IMG/VR virus record: IMGVR_UViG_3300000117_000121
Location: 1-32,641 of that record
DNA length: 32,641 nucleotides
Origin: a virus
Reading direction: 5' to 3' (one strand)
The position numbers and the translations under genes are program-made. Below are positions 1-6,673 of this stretch, piece by piece. Position 1 is the first letter of the stretch. The number at the start of each line of letters is the position of its first letter. The notes under the pieces were generated by a model. That model ran no database searches. It was not told the DNA's origin and saw only the letters and a program-made list of their open reading frames with translations.

Positions 1-52
1 TTGATATAGAGAACTTTTTAGGTGTCATTAATTTTTCTTGTACTTCTTCCAT
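1..52 (-). CDS. Start of an unidentified phage protein, cut by the window edge
   Basis: The reading frame opens with ATG at 52-50 and runs off the left edge after 17 codons, reading MEEVQEKLMTPKKFSIS. The ATG overlaps the TAA stop of the preceding gene in a TAATG junction, the arrangement used throughout this window, so the start is likely real and translationally coupled. Too little is visible to assign a family. Confidence 0.55.
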   Translation of the reverse strand, partial: MEEVQEKLMTPKKFSIS

Positions 53-543
53 TATTCGTGTTCTCCACCCCTATCCATAGGGTCTAACTTAATTCTTTTA
101 CCATTAAAGAACATACTTCTTGCACGACTAGGTGTAGATGTAGGGAAATTGTTGAAAAAAGATGAGTTACGTTTTGCAGTTTCAAATGTCGCTACTGTAA
201 TTACAATTGCAGCTAGTAATATAACATGAGCTACTGCACTAAATCCAAATACATACCAACTACCTATAAGTTGGGCAAAAGTTGCACACCACATCCATGC
301 AAGTATTTGGAGTATCATATGTCTTGTTTGTAAATCTGGAATATGTCTCAATGGATTCCTATCCATATTCATCACACCATTCCATGCATCATATATCCAT
401 TCTCTCATATCTATCACCTTTTCAAATGTTACCTTTATTGGATAATGTGCATCCACAATATCTCTAAAATCTATAGCATCATATAAATCAATAAAGTTTT
501 TTACAACTTTTTTATCTTTAAAATATCCAGTTATACGATACAT
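52..543 (-). CDS. Small membrane protein with two predicted TM helices
   Basis: A protein of about 163 residues if translation starts at the ATG at 543. The N-terminal third is charged and soluble (MYRITGYFKDKKVV at the start), followed by two hydrophobic stretches at roughly residues 72-94 and 97-119, then a basic tail, so it should be an inner-membrane protein. The open frame continues upstream to a TTG at 582, but that codon lies in the loop of a hairpin at the 3' end of the tmRNA gene. An ATG at 555 is the other candidate. No clear Shine-Dalgarno site was seen before either ATG. It is the first protein gene downstream of the tmRNA and may be transcribed with it. I do not recognise the family. 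Confidence 0.7.
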   Translation of the reverse strand: MYRITGYFKDKKVVKNFIDLYDAIDFRDIVDAHYPIKVTFEKVIDMREWIYDAWNGVMNMDRNPLRHIPDLQTRHMILQILAWMWCATFAQLIGSWYVFGFSAVAHVILLAAIVITVATFETAKRNSSFFNNFPTSTPSRARSMFFNGKRIKLDPMDRGGEHE

Positions 544-563
544 AATAAATCCCATAATTAAGT

Positions 564-846
564 GGTGGGTTTCTGTTTCCAAGTACCCACCGAACTCAGT
601 ACAATTAAGCTGCGAGAGCGTAATCTACAGGCGCAAAATTATCGTTTGCACTTATCAAGTTTGACCAATAACGCAGTCATCCGATAGTTCTACTCGCCTC
701 TATTTCCGTCAGTCGAACCTATTTCACCCCCATCATAACTACTCTCACGCAGTGATTCACTATCTCATCTAAGAGTAGTTATGGTGGAGGTGGAGGGTAT
801 CGCACCCTCGTCCTGCCCAGCATTCGATTTGTATCATCAAACTATG
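564..846 (-). ncRNA. ssrA: Circularly permuted two-piece tmRNA (transfer-messenger RNA)
   Basis: This RNA rescues stalled ribosomes: it is charged with alanine, enters the A site and adds a degradation tag. Read on the minus strand, the acceptor piece comes first, with a T arm at 809-793 (5-bp stem, loop TGCGATA), acceptor strand CACCTCC at 792-786, discriminator A and encoded CCA at 784-782. An intervening segment at 781-732 folds into a hairpin of 9-11 bp (737-745 with 772-780) and is presumably removed. The coding piece starts with GGGGGTG at 731-725, which pairs with the acceptor strand and forms the G3-U70 wobble that alanyl-tRNA synthetase recognises. GGTTCGAC (720-713) is the D-loop-like motif. 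The tag frame at 649-605 encodes ANDNFAPVDYALAA and a TAA stop. Permuted order is known from alphaproteobacteria and some cyanobacteria; the tag is of alphaproteobacterial type. The exact 5' and 3' ends are estimates, and the loop base G at position 55 departs from the usual T loop. Confidence 0.95.
605..649 (-). other. tmRNA tag-peptide reading frame
   Basis: Fourteen codons plus a stop inside the tmRNA encode ANDNFAPVDYALAA. With the alanine carried by the RNA itself, the tag becomes AANDNFAPVDYALAA. The C-terminal ALAA matches the ClpXP-type degron end of bacterial tags. The resume codon is GCA, as in most tmRNAs. The start ANDNFA is shared with alphaproteobacterial tags; the middle PVDY is its own. 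Confidence 0.95.
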
Positions 847-850
847 ATTC

Positions 851-881
851 TATTTATACCAGATTACTCTTCAATTGTCAA
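851..881 (-). promoter_or_regulatory. tmRNA promoter, sigma70-type with an embedded T4-late motif
   Basis: TTGACA at 881-876 is followed by exactly 17 nt and TATAAA at 858-853. The -10 extends to TATAAATA (858-851), which equals the T4 late-promoter consensus. The -35 lies inside the 3' end of the nuclease gene. Transcription should start near 846, just ahead of the acceptor half of the tmRNA. Confidence 0.8.
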
Positions 882-1274
882 GTTTAATTTTGACCTATTT
901 GCAATATGTTCTTCTGCAATATCATCTTTTGATTGACCATGATAACGTACTGCATGATGATTGTCAACTAACAATTGATTAATATTATGTTCACTACCAT
1001 ACCAAAGTTCACCAAGTATCCTACCATACTTCCCCTTACCATCTTTGAAAGTTTTCAAAGTAAGGTCACCAGCATTTGTCCACTTCACTAGAAATGCAGT
1101 TGCAGCTTTCCCATATACTTTCTCTACCTTGTCAGATGTTCGTGATTCTGGTGTATCTATTCCGTACATTCGTATACGTTGTTTTCGCATCCAAACACCA
1201 AATCCCAAGTCAATATCAACATCAACTGTGTCTCCATCAACTACCCTAACTATTTTACATTTATACTCATACAT
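864..1274 (-). CDS. Staphylococcal-nuclease-like (SNase / thermonuclease) enzyme
   Basis: A 136-residue protein of the SNase fold, a Ca2+-dependent nuclease that cuts DNA and RNA. The family signature is complete: DGDT at 13-16, the IDTPES segment around 39-44, catalytic-type Arg35 and Glu43, and Arg85 in KYGRIL, matching Arg35, Glu43 and Arg87 of the staphylococcal enzyme. Unlike the secreted bacterial enzyme it has no signal peptide, so it should act in the host cytoplasm, for instance in host DNA degradation or DNA processing. Its ATG directly follows the TAA of the preceding exported protein. Its 3' end carries the -35 box of the tmRNA promoter. The family call is firm; the role is inferred. 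Confidence 0.88.
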   Translation of the reverse strand: MYEYKCKIVRVVDGDTVDVDIDLGFGVWMRKQRIRMYGIDTPESRTSDKVEKVYGKAATAFLVKWTNAGDLTLKTFKDGKGKYGRILGELWYGSEHNINQLLVDNHHAVRYHGQSKDDIAEEHIANRSKLNLTIEE

Positions 1275-1658
1275 TTATTTCTCCCATGTGACTTTTGTTT
1301 TATCTGTTGATGGAATGTTATTTAATCTAAAGTTAGAACCACCAGCAACAATACAAACGAGTCCATCAGCAATAAACTCCACAACACTAAAAGTTTTAGT
1401 TTCCATATTTACTGCAATTACAACTTGAGTTCTAATATATTGTTTACCATCTTGTGCTGGTGCAATACCGTCACCAGACATATAAGGTTTTTCCCCAAAC
1501 TTCTTGTCAACTATAGTTAACATTTGTTCTGAAGACATACAATTTACTGGTTTCTGTGAATTGTAATTTGGTTCACCTTCTGGTATTCCATCATGTTCTG
1601 CATATGCACTTGTTGTTAGAACAAATATTAAAACTAATGTGCTAAATATCCGTTTCAT
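1275..1658 (-). CDS. Exported small protein of unknown function
   Basis: A 127-residue protein with a clear Sec signal peptide: basic start MKRIF, hydrophobic core LVLIFVL, and a likely cleavage after AYA near residue 20. The mature part would sit in the periplasm. It has two cysteines (about 40 and 102) that could form a disulfide. No family was recognised. It overlaps the preceding gene slightly at 1642-1658 and abuts the nuclease gene, so the three are probably one transcript. It could modify the envelope during infection, but nothing in the sequence shows this. Confidence 0.7.
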   Translation of the reverse strand: MKRIFSTLVLIFVLTTSAYAEHDGIPEGEPNYNSQKPVNCMSSEQMLTIVDKKFGEKPYMSGDGIAPAQDGKQYIRTQVVIAVNMETKTFSVVEFIADGLVCIVAGGSNFRLNNIPSTDKTKVTWEK

Positions 1659-1908
1659 TTTCTTTACCTTCTATTATGTTACTTAATCTTTTCATAATAT
1701 CTTTATCAACACAATTAATCATTTTAGGTGAAATTGTTTTTTCATATTTTTCATACGATTTATAGAATAACATATCTTGATTATCTTGAACATAAGACAC
1801 ACATTGTTCTTTTGAACCAAATTCTAAAAATGGAATAAACAATGGTGTCTCTGGTTCTCCACCAGAATTAAGCTGCGTTGTCATTACGACTATTATGAAC
1901 CACTTCAT
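1642..1908 (-). CDS. Small exported or membrane-associated protein, unknown function
   Basis: About 88 residues when started at the ATG at 1908 (MKWFIIVVMTTQLNS), which gives a plausible signal peptide. A longer frame exists to 1941 but adds only a basic leader inside the preceding nuclease gene. The mature part has two cysteines in the segments KEQCVSYV and INCVDKD and is otherwise charged. It overlaps the 3' end of the PD-(D/E)XK nuclease gene by 41 nt in another frame. The family is not recognised; similar short signal-bearing proteins with a KEQC-type motif occur in marine T4-like phages (from general knowledge). Confidence 0.6.
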   Translation of the reverse strand: MKWFIIVVMTTQLNSGGEPETPLFIPFLEFGSKEQCVSYVQDNQDMLFYKSYEKYEKTISPKMINCVDKDIMKRLSNIIEGKENETDI

Positions 1909-2575
1909 TTTCTTTTTCCCAATGCGTAGTGAAATCGTCAATCGCTTCTACTAGTAGTGGTAAGTAGTCATGTTTAGTCTTAATAAATTCTTGGACGATT
2001 CCATCTTCAGTTACAACTAGAATCACAATCTGGTTAATTTCAATTCCAGTTCTCTCTTCAAACATTTCTGCATATGCAGATGCTTGAATGTAATAAGATT
2101 CATTCCAATCATCATTTCGTTCTCTTGTAGAGGTTTTGAAATCAATAATGGAAGGAATACCATTATACTCACCAATACAGTCAACTCTACCAGCGACCAT
2201 ATATTTATCGGAGTAAAGACCACACTCTTGAGACATAATATTATCTACCTTATCTTGTAAGTGTGGTTTGATTTGTCCAAACAAAGTATATGGAAGAAAA
2301 TTCTTCTTGTGAACTTCTTCATCAAAATTATTGTTTAGAAAGTCTTCGCACATATGGTGTACTTTCGTACCCCTTGCAGCTGCTGTTCTTGCAACATAGT
2401 TTGCAACATCATCACCAACTTTCTTTCTCCACGCCATTAGTCCTTCCATTTTACGTCTTTGTAAAACAGTAGTTATAGATGGGTATAGTTTCCCATCTGG
2501 AGTTTCGTAGAAACGCTTGCGATTAACAGTTTTAGTAGAGAGTTCTGCAATCTCTATTGGGTTGTGTGTAAACAT
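1868..2575 (-). CDS. PD-(D/E)XK superfamily nuclease (RecB-like exonuclease)
   Basis: A 235-residue nuclease. The core is readable: a conserved His in RGTKVHHMCE near 69-77, Glu117, GRVD at 129-132, DFKTS at 145-149 (the D-x-K catalytic pair) and a Q-containing helix (IQASAYAEMF) after it, the order typical of RecB/PDDEXK_1-type exonucleases. Such enzymes in T4-like marine phages are thought to act in recombination or DNA degradation. The start is supported by AAGGA upstream and by a promoter at 2603-2631 that would give a leader of about 20 nt. The gene is therefore separately expressed from the endolysin gene before it. Confidence 0.85.
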   Translation of the reverse strand: MFTHNPIEIAELSTKTVNRKRFYETPDGKLYPSITTVLQRRKMEGLMAWRKKVGDDVANYVARTAAARGTKVHHMCEDFLNNNFDEEVHKKNFLPYTLFGQIKPHLQDKVDNIMSQECGLYSDKYMVAGRVDCIGEYNGIPSIIDFKTSTRERNDDWNESYYIQASAYAEMFEERTGIEINQIVILVVTEDGIVQEFIKTKHDYLPLLVEAIDDFTTHWEKENEVVHNSRNDNAA

Positions 2576-2602
2576 AATATATCCTTATCATTTAATTATA
2601 CC

Positions 2603-2631
2603 ATCATACCATAACTCAACACACTTGTCAA
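2603..2631 (-). promoter_or_regulatory. Early promoter before the PD-(D/E)XK nuclease
   Basis: TTGACA at 2631-2626, 17-nt spacer ending in ATGG, and TATGAT at 2608-2603. A second TATAAT-like stretch follows a few bases downstream. It lies in the gap between the endolysin and nuclease genes. Confidence 0.7.
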
Positions 2632-2635
2632 GTCA

Positions 2636-3157
2636 TTAAATAAGTTTCATTGCAGACTGTGTAGTCTCTGTAACCCTTCTTGTCCAACCTCTACCAAAAG
2701 TTTTAAAGTGTTTTAACTTCTCATAATACTCTTGTCTATCTGATTGGTATGTTTTAACAACATCTTCAATACCATGTTTATCAACATATGCATCAATCAT
2801 TTTAAGTGAGTTAGGGCCGATACCACCATCAACTGTTGTACCAACAATCTTTTGAATAAATTTAGCAGCTCGTCCAGTTCCAGCATTAACTCCAAAATCG
2901 AAAATGCAGAGTGCAAGCGCTGGGTGAAGTGCATCACCTTTTACTCTATCCCAATATTCAGTTTTGTAGATAGGTGCAACATCTGTTACTTCTAATTGTT
3001 TCATGTCTTTCGGTCTAAGACTATTCTTTTTACAGTATGCATCATAAACTTTTTTAGTTACGCCTAAGTTAGTTTCACCGCCTGGGTCGCTGGGATGATT
3101 CACATATCCGCCTTCGTGATGTAAGATAATTTCTAAACAATGATTATATTGTTTCAT
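2636..3157 (-). CDS. GH108-type endolysin (N-acetylmuramidase)
   Basis: A 173-residue muramidase that cleaves host peptidoglycan at lysis. The N-terminal glycosyl hydrolase 108 signature is present, with the catalytic Glu15 in HHEGGYVNHPSDPGG and the following ETNLGVT. The second half (FDFGVNAGTGRAAKFIQ and DGGIGPNS) matches the peptidoglycan-binding part that normally follows in this family. The length is normal and no signal peptide is seen, so export would need a holin. Its ATG overlaps the TGA of the small basic protein before it. Lysis genes of another type (spanins) lie far away near 22-23 kb. Confidence 0.92.
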   Translation of the reverse strand: MKQYNHCLEIILHHEGGYVNHPSDPGGETNLGVTKKVYDAYCKKNSLRPKDMKQLEVTDVAPIYKTEYWDRVKGDALHPALALCIFDFGVNAGTGRAAKFIQKIVGTTVDGGIGPNSLKMIDAYVDKHGIEDVVKTYQSDRQEYYEKLKHFKTFGRGWTRRVTETTQSAMKLI

Positions 3158-3291
3158 TTTCCTTGTCCTCTATATTTTTTAAAACTCCTACGTTTAGACT
3201 TATTCATTGTAGAAGTAATTGGTTTCTTTCCTTGAGAAGTACCCTTTGGAATACTCTCATGGGCTGATTGAGTTGAAAACATTTTAGCCAT
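3154..3291 (-). CDS. Small basic protein (45 residues)
   Basis: A 45-codon frame starting MAKMFSTQSAHES and ending in a Lys/Arg-rich tail (KSKRRSFKKYRGQGK). Its ATG overlaps the stop of phoH in a TAATG junction and its TGA overlaps the ATG of the endolysin. It exactly fills the space between two well-defined genes, which is strong positional evidence that it is translated. The charge suggests nucleic-acid or ribosome binding, but no family is recognised. Confidence 0.7.
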   Translation of the reverse strand: MAKMFSTQSAHESIPKGTSQGKKPITSTMNKSKRRSFKKYRGQGK

Positions 3292-3995
3292 TACTGTTCA
3301 ACTCCTTTCTTTGTTTTACTAATTAAATAACTACGAACTAAACCAGAACGAACAATATCACCAATATTAAATTCCACTGATTTGAACTCTTCCATGTCTG
3401 CAATAATATCTAAGAATCTAGGCATACCATCTCTATCAGAATTTTTAGTTAAATCTGATTGGAAGAAATCACCAGAAAATATAATTTTACTGTCTTGACC
3501 TACACGAGTCATAATTGTATCTAACTCATGAAAATTTAAGTTTTGACATTCATCAACTATAATAATTGCATTGTCTAATGTAATACCTCGCAAGTATGAT
3601 GTTGTTAAAAACATGACAGAACCTTGTGCTTTTAGTCTATCATACAACATTAAAAATGCTTGGTCATTTGCTTGTTTAAACATAAACTGTACCATGTTCT
3701 GATACGGAATTTGATACAAAGCTGTCTTATCTTCTTCATCACCAGGCAAGAAACCGATTTCTCTTGTGGGTACTGCACTACGAATTAGATATACACAATC
3801 ATATGGTGTAGATGGGTCTAATACTTTTTCTAGTGCAAGGTATAAGGAAATAAAAGTCTTTCCAGTTCCAGCAGCTCCATGAAGAAATAATTCTTTATTG
3901 TCTTTTTTAAATGCCTCAAAGGCAACTTTTTGATTGTCAGTAATTGGTTTGACAGTTACTAAGTCATCAATTTTTACATCTTGTTTTTTTGCCAT
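3291..3995 (-). CDS. phoH: PhoH-like P-loop ATPase
   Basis: A 234-residue PhoH-domain protein. Walker A is GAAGTGKT at 40-47, Walker B IIIVDECQ ends at 151, and sensor-type residues FSGDFFQSD follow, all typical of the family. PhoH proteins are predicted RNA/DNA helicase-like ATPases and are very common in marine phages, where they were linked to phosphate stress although their role in infection is unproven. It is a stand-alone ATPase domain without an RNA-binding extension. It overlaps both neighbours by one to three bases (TAATG), so it is translated as part of a coupled run. Confidence 0.93.
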   Translation of the reverse strand: MAKKQDVKIDDLVTVKPITDNQKVAFEAFKKDNKELFLHGAAGTGKTFISLYLALEKVLDPSTPYDCVYLIRSAVPTREIGFLPGDEEDKTALYQIPYQNMVQFMFKQANDQAFLMLYDRLKAQGSVMFLTTSYLRGITLDNAIIIVDECQNLNFHELDTIMTRVGQDSKIIFSGDFFQSDLTKNSDRDGMPRFLDIIADMEEFKSVEFNIGDIVRSGLVRSYLISKTKKGVEQ

Positions 3996-4294
3996 TAATC
4001 AATCACTCCGTGTTTCTTTAATACTTGTCTGGTTTTTGCACTCTTAGTAGATTCTTTACCATATCTATCTGCAACAGAACTGCCTGGATTTGCTTCTGCA
4101 ATCCTAGACATATGTTCCTTCCACCCATTATCATTCTTAACCATATCACCAGTTCCACTATATGACATTGCAAATAGTGACGGTAATTGTTGTATATGAG
4201 GGTTGTCTTTTAGATACTTTTCTCTATCAGATATATGAAAGAACTCTTCAAACTCTTCACCAGTTTCATTGTTTTTAAAATTATAAGTTGGCAT
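3995..4294 (-). CDS. Conserved phage protein with an FmdB-like N terminus
   Basis: A 99-residue protein beginning MPTYNFKNNETGEEFEEF, which resembles the first strand of FmdB-type zinc-ribbon regulators. The cysteines that would bind zinc in that family are absent; there is no Cys in the protein. The C-terminal half (IAEANPGSSVADRYG, RQVLKKHGVID) resembles conserved proteins of T4-like marine phages. It might be a zinc-free derivative of an FmdB domain, but the link is based on the first twenty residues only. It overlaps phoH in a TAATG junction. Confidence 0.7.
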   Translation of the reverse strand: MPTYNFKNNETGEEFEEFFHISDREKYLKDNPHIQQLPSLFAMSYSGTGDMVKNDNGWKEHMSRIAEANPGSSVADRYGKESTKSAKTRQVLKKHGVID

Positions 4295-4481
4295 CTATTT
4301 TCTCTTTTAGTCTATTTATCTCTTCTCCCAATTCCTTTACACGAATTAGAAGTTGGTAGTTTGCCTTTTGCATTTCTGCAATTTCTTTCATATACATATC
4401 TTCTCTTGACATATGAGGTTTTTCTGTCCAACCACTCAATGCACCACCAATTTCAGTAATATCATCCATAGGGTCATCCAT
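4281..4481 (-). CDS. Small coiled-coil protein, unknown function
   Basis: About 66 residues when started at the ATG at 4481, which has a strong AGGAG six bases upstream and lies 15 nt after the stop of the preceding gene. A longer frame back to 4580 would overlap that gene by 85 nt and is less likely. The N terminus is acidic (MDDPMDDITEIGG) and the C-terminal half is a heptad-rich helix (ELGEEINRLKEKID), suggesting a coiled coil or dimer. It overlaps the next gene by 14 nt. The family is not recognised. Confidence 0.65.
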   Translation of the reverse strand: MDDPMDDITEIGGALSGWTEKPHMSREDMYMKEIAEMQKANYQLLIRVKELGEEINRLKEKIDANL

Positions 4482-4495
4482 TTCTTTCTCCTGCC

Positions 4496-5092
4496 TTAGT
4501 TTCCAGAGAATCCAATCATAGTACCGTTCTGGTTCTGGGTCATGTTTATGTACCATTCTGGTCTTCCTCTTTCTTTCCAAGTTGCAAACCTTCTCTTTGC
4601 AACAACATAAAAATTACGATAAGCTTGTACAGTATTATCTTCTACCATACACTCTGGAAATTCTTTCATCGCTTGTGGAACTGGTGTACTACCCATTACA
4701 CTAGACGGCATATTCTTAGGTGGTTCTCGTAACAACCACCAATTGTCTTTTGCACCATGTTCTTTTCCATACCTATATGTATATTCCTCACAAATTAGTT
4801 TATAGTAAGTAAACATTAACATATAGTTTTCACGACACATTCGTACCCAGATATTAGTTGGGTGGTTCACATGACCAGCAAGATACAAGTCTCTATTCAT
4901 CTTTCGGTCTGGGTGTTTCCACCGTTTAATCTTTGCACCACTTTTAGTCTGACCATAATATAATTCACCATCAAGAACCCTATGTGCAGTACATAACATT
5001 TGTTTATACTCTGTAGGCATCTTGACAATGTGTTTGTCACAATGGTATTCAATCGACTTGAATGGGTCTTCATCTAGGTAAAAGAAATTCAT
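4496..5092 (-). CDS. Conserved phage protein of unknown function (CDKHIVKM family)
   Basis: A 198-residue protein that starts MNFFYLDEDPFKSIEYHCDK and continues HIVKMPTEYKQMLCTAHR. This opening is characteristic of a family found in many T4-like and marine phages with no established function. It is rich in aromatic residues, His and Trp and has no signal peptide or TM helix. Conserved His/Lys/Cys positions near the N terminus could be an active site, but this is a guess. It overlaps the preceding gene by four bases (ATGA type). Confidence 0.75.
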   Translation of the reverse strand: MNFFYLDEDPFKSIEYHCDKHIVKMPTEYKQMLCTAHRVLDGELYYGQTKSGAKIKRWKHPDRKMNRDLYLAGHVNHPTNIWVRMCRENYMLMFTYYKLICEEYTYRYGKEHGAKDNWWLLREPPKNMPSSVMGSTPVPQAMKEFPECMVEDNTVQAYRNFYVVAKRRFATWKERGRPEWYINMTQNQNGTMIGFSGN

Positions 5093-5343
5093 AACAGTTT
5101 AATCCTTTGTAGTGTATCCAATACTTTTTCTTCATCTGCCCAACCGATTACATCTTCAGTTATTGGAGTACTATAACACAAATCTCCACCAGAGTCAAGT
5201 ACTGCAATCTCATATAATCCCATTTTACCACCATAAGAAGTAGAATGTTGAACTATAGATGCACCATACCCATTATCAAATTGATATGTGTACCCCCAGC
5301 CATCATGGACTTTACTTTTCTTTGCATAACCTCTTAACGTCAT
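5089..5343 (-). CDS. Small hypothetical protein (84 residues)
   Basis: The ATG at 5343 (MTLRGYAKKSK) has AGGTGGG a few bases upstream and is preferred over a GTG at 5352. The protein is rich in Gly and Tyr (DGWGYTYQFDNGYGASIV) and looks like a small beta-rich domain. It has one Cys and no TM segment. It overlaps the SleB-type hydrolase gene before it by four bases and the next gene by four. No family is recognised. Confidence 0.65.
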   Translation of the reverse strand: MTLRGYAKKSKVHDGWGYTYQFDNGYGASIVQHSTSYGGKMGLYEIAVLDSGGDLCYSTPITEDVIGWADEEKVLDTLQRIKLL

Positions 5344-5885
5344 TTTTCCCACCTATAAAATATATGGTCTTCAATTTCAATTGTCCTTGTCTTGGTTTTT
5401 CTCCAAGCAGGAAATACATAATCTGCATGGTAATGTGTTGCACCTTCAGTTATATCAACAACAGTTATGTCACCATAAACTAAATCTGCAGCCATTTCAT
5501 ACAATGCACCATAAGTTGTTGGTTCATGTGGTGTATCATCTTTACCATCACAATACCAACTAAATTGGCAACGGTGACGAATTGGGTAATAATTTCGTTC
5601 ACTGTCTGGAACATCTTTACCTTTAGTTTTCCATGATTCTCTAACAGGCCCTTGGTGAACTACTTCACAGATTGTGTTAGGATATCTTTTATCTTTAACA
5701 CGATTTAATACAACTAAACTTACTGCGAGTTGTCCAGCGAGTCCTTGACTACGAGCTTCATGATACATATTATTCGCTAAACAGACTGCTTGTTTATCAA
5801 GGTAGTCTGTCGCACCTTTTAATGTTACATCTACTTCACCAGCGGAAGCAGATATAACAAAGGTTGTTAAAAGTTCTTTAAGCAC
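5340..5885 (-). CDS. SleB-type cell-wall hydrolase
   Basis: A 181-residue enzyme of the Hydrolase_2 (SleB/CwlJ) family, lytic transglycosylase-like peptidoglycan hydrolases. The signature is complete: CLANNMYHEARSQG with catalytic-type Glu43, then LAVSLVVLNRVKDKRYPN, CQFSWYCDG, and the closing THYHADYVFPAW. The first fifteen residues are weakly hydrophobic and could be a poor signal peptide; otherwise it is cytoplasmic. This is a second wall-degrading enzyme beside the GH108 endolysin. It could act in lysis or be packaged for entry. It overlaps the preceding gene by eight bases. Confidence 0.88.
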   Translation of the reverse strand: MLKELLTTFVISASAGEVDVTLKGATDYLDKQAVCLANNMYHEARSQGLAGQLAVSLVVLNRVKDKRYPNTICEVVHQGPVRESWKTKGKDVPDSERNYYPIRHRCQFSWYCDGKDDTPHEPTTYGALYEMAADLVYGDITVVDITEGATHYHADYVFPAWRKTKTRTIEIEDHIFYRWEK

Positions 5886-6150
5886 TTTTTTCTACCATAA
5901 ATGCATCCAGATATTCTGGATTAGATGTTTGTAAAGTATAAACACTACCGAAATACTTTTCAAAAGTTCTCAATAAATTTATGTAGTCACCAGATTTCAT
6001 CTCATTCAAGATTCTATCTTGCATCTCTTTATCAAAGTTACTTTTTTTCATAGTAGCATTTGCATATCCCAGAAGGCAAAATGCATTGCCTTCTGAACCA
6101 TCTAAGTCTATCACAGTAGTAGATGGTCTACCTTTTGCTTGTATTGTCAT
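5878..6150 (-). CDS. Conserved phage hypothetical protein (90 residues)
   Basis: The protein starts MTIQAKGRPSTTVIDLDGSEG and includes an AFCLLGYANATM segment, a pattern I associate with small proteins of marine T4-like phages. There is no TM helix or metal motif. The ATG at 6150 overlaps the TAA of the preceding gene, and the end overlaps the SleB gene by eight bases, so it is part of a coupled operon. The function is unknown. Confidence 0.65.
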   Translation of the reverse strand: MTIQAKGRPSTTVIDLDGSEGNAFCLLGYANATMKKSNFDKEMQDRILNEMKSGDYINLLRTFEKYFGSVYTLQTSNPEYLDAFMVEKSA

Positions 6151-6404
6151 TAAGCAGCCTCCAACATTGCGAAAGGTACATTATAACTTCTACCTTTCAT
6201 ATTAACGATTGCTCTGGTCTGATTGATTTTCTCAACAATCCCAGGCGTCTTTTTTGTTTTTTGCACAACAAAAACATTTCCACCAACTATAATTGCAGAT
6301 TTTGCTTTCATAGTTTTGATATCTGATATCATACTCTGTACTTGAGTAAGTTCAGATATTGTTAGACCCATAAGTTGGTCGTTCACTTTTGATAAATTTG
6401 ACAT
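6150..6404 (-). CDS. Small protein with a KOW-like C-terminal segment
   Basis: About 84 residues from the ATG at 6404 (MSNLSKVNDQLMGL), which has AGAGAGG nine bases upstream; a longer frame upstream overlaps the preceding gene. The first half is helical. The second half (GNVFVVQKTKKTPGIVEKIN, then TRAIVNMKGRSYNVP) has the Gly/Val alternation and 'GIVEKI' turn of KOW/SH3-like small beta barrels, which bind RNA or ribosomal proteins. That resemblance is suggestive only. Confidence 0.6.
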   Translation of the reverse strand: MSNLSKVNDQLMGLTISELTQVQSMISDIKTMKAKSAIIVGGNVFVVQKTKKTPGIVEKINQTRAIVNMKGRSYNVPFAMLEAA

Positions 6405-6426
6405 GATATAATCCTCTCTTATGTCG

Positions 6427-6642
6427 TTAAAATAATTTAGTTCCAACTTCAGCAGCTCGTTGTATCTCAAACGCTTCTGCTTGTTCATTGATATGTTGGT
6501 CTTGCAATTCTGCATCAACCATACCAGTGAATGATTGTGTCAAGTGAAACCACTTGTTCACAAGAAGATTTGCAGCTTTTTGTTTTTCTGCATCTGACAT
6601 TCTTGCGAGTGACTCGACAAATTGTTCTGCTGTAATTTTCAT
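6427..6642 (-). CDS. Small early protein (71 residues), unknown function
   Basis: A helical, alanine-rich soluble protein (MKITAEQFVESLARMSDAEK). It has its own sigma70-type promoter at 6674-6702, giving a leader of about 25 nt, and a GAGAGG ribosome-binding site before the ATG. This independent promoter places it among the early genes. No family is recognised. Confidence 0.65.
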   Translation of the reverse strand: MKITAEQFVESLARMSDAEKQKAANLLVNKWFHLTQSFTGMVDAELQDQHINEQAEAFEIQRAAEVGTKLF

Positions 6643-6673
6643 AATAACCTCTCTTTTTTCATCTTATAGAATC

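Noticed and set aside
544-582. An N-terminal extension of the first membrane protein starting at TTG 582
   Set aside because: The codons lie in a hairpin (564-591) at the 3' end of the tmRNA; ATG codons at 555 and 543 follow and the latter gives a natural N terminus.
564-591. Hairpin GGTGGGT/ACCCACC as an intrinsic terminator
   Set aside because: There is no T-run after it on the minus strand. It more likely marks the 3' processing end of the tmRNA coding piece.
782-809. Part of an ordinary tRNA gene (T arm plus CCA)
   Set aside because: No anticodon arm or D arm lies upstream; the partner strand of the acceptor stem is in the tmRNA coding piece at 725-731.
4496-5092. Pyrimidine-dimer glycosylase (T4 DenV) identity for the 198-residue protein
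   Set aside because: The N-terminal Thr/Arg/Glu arrangement of DenV is absent and the sequence matches a different uncharacterised phage family.
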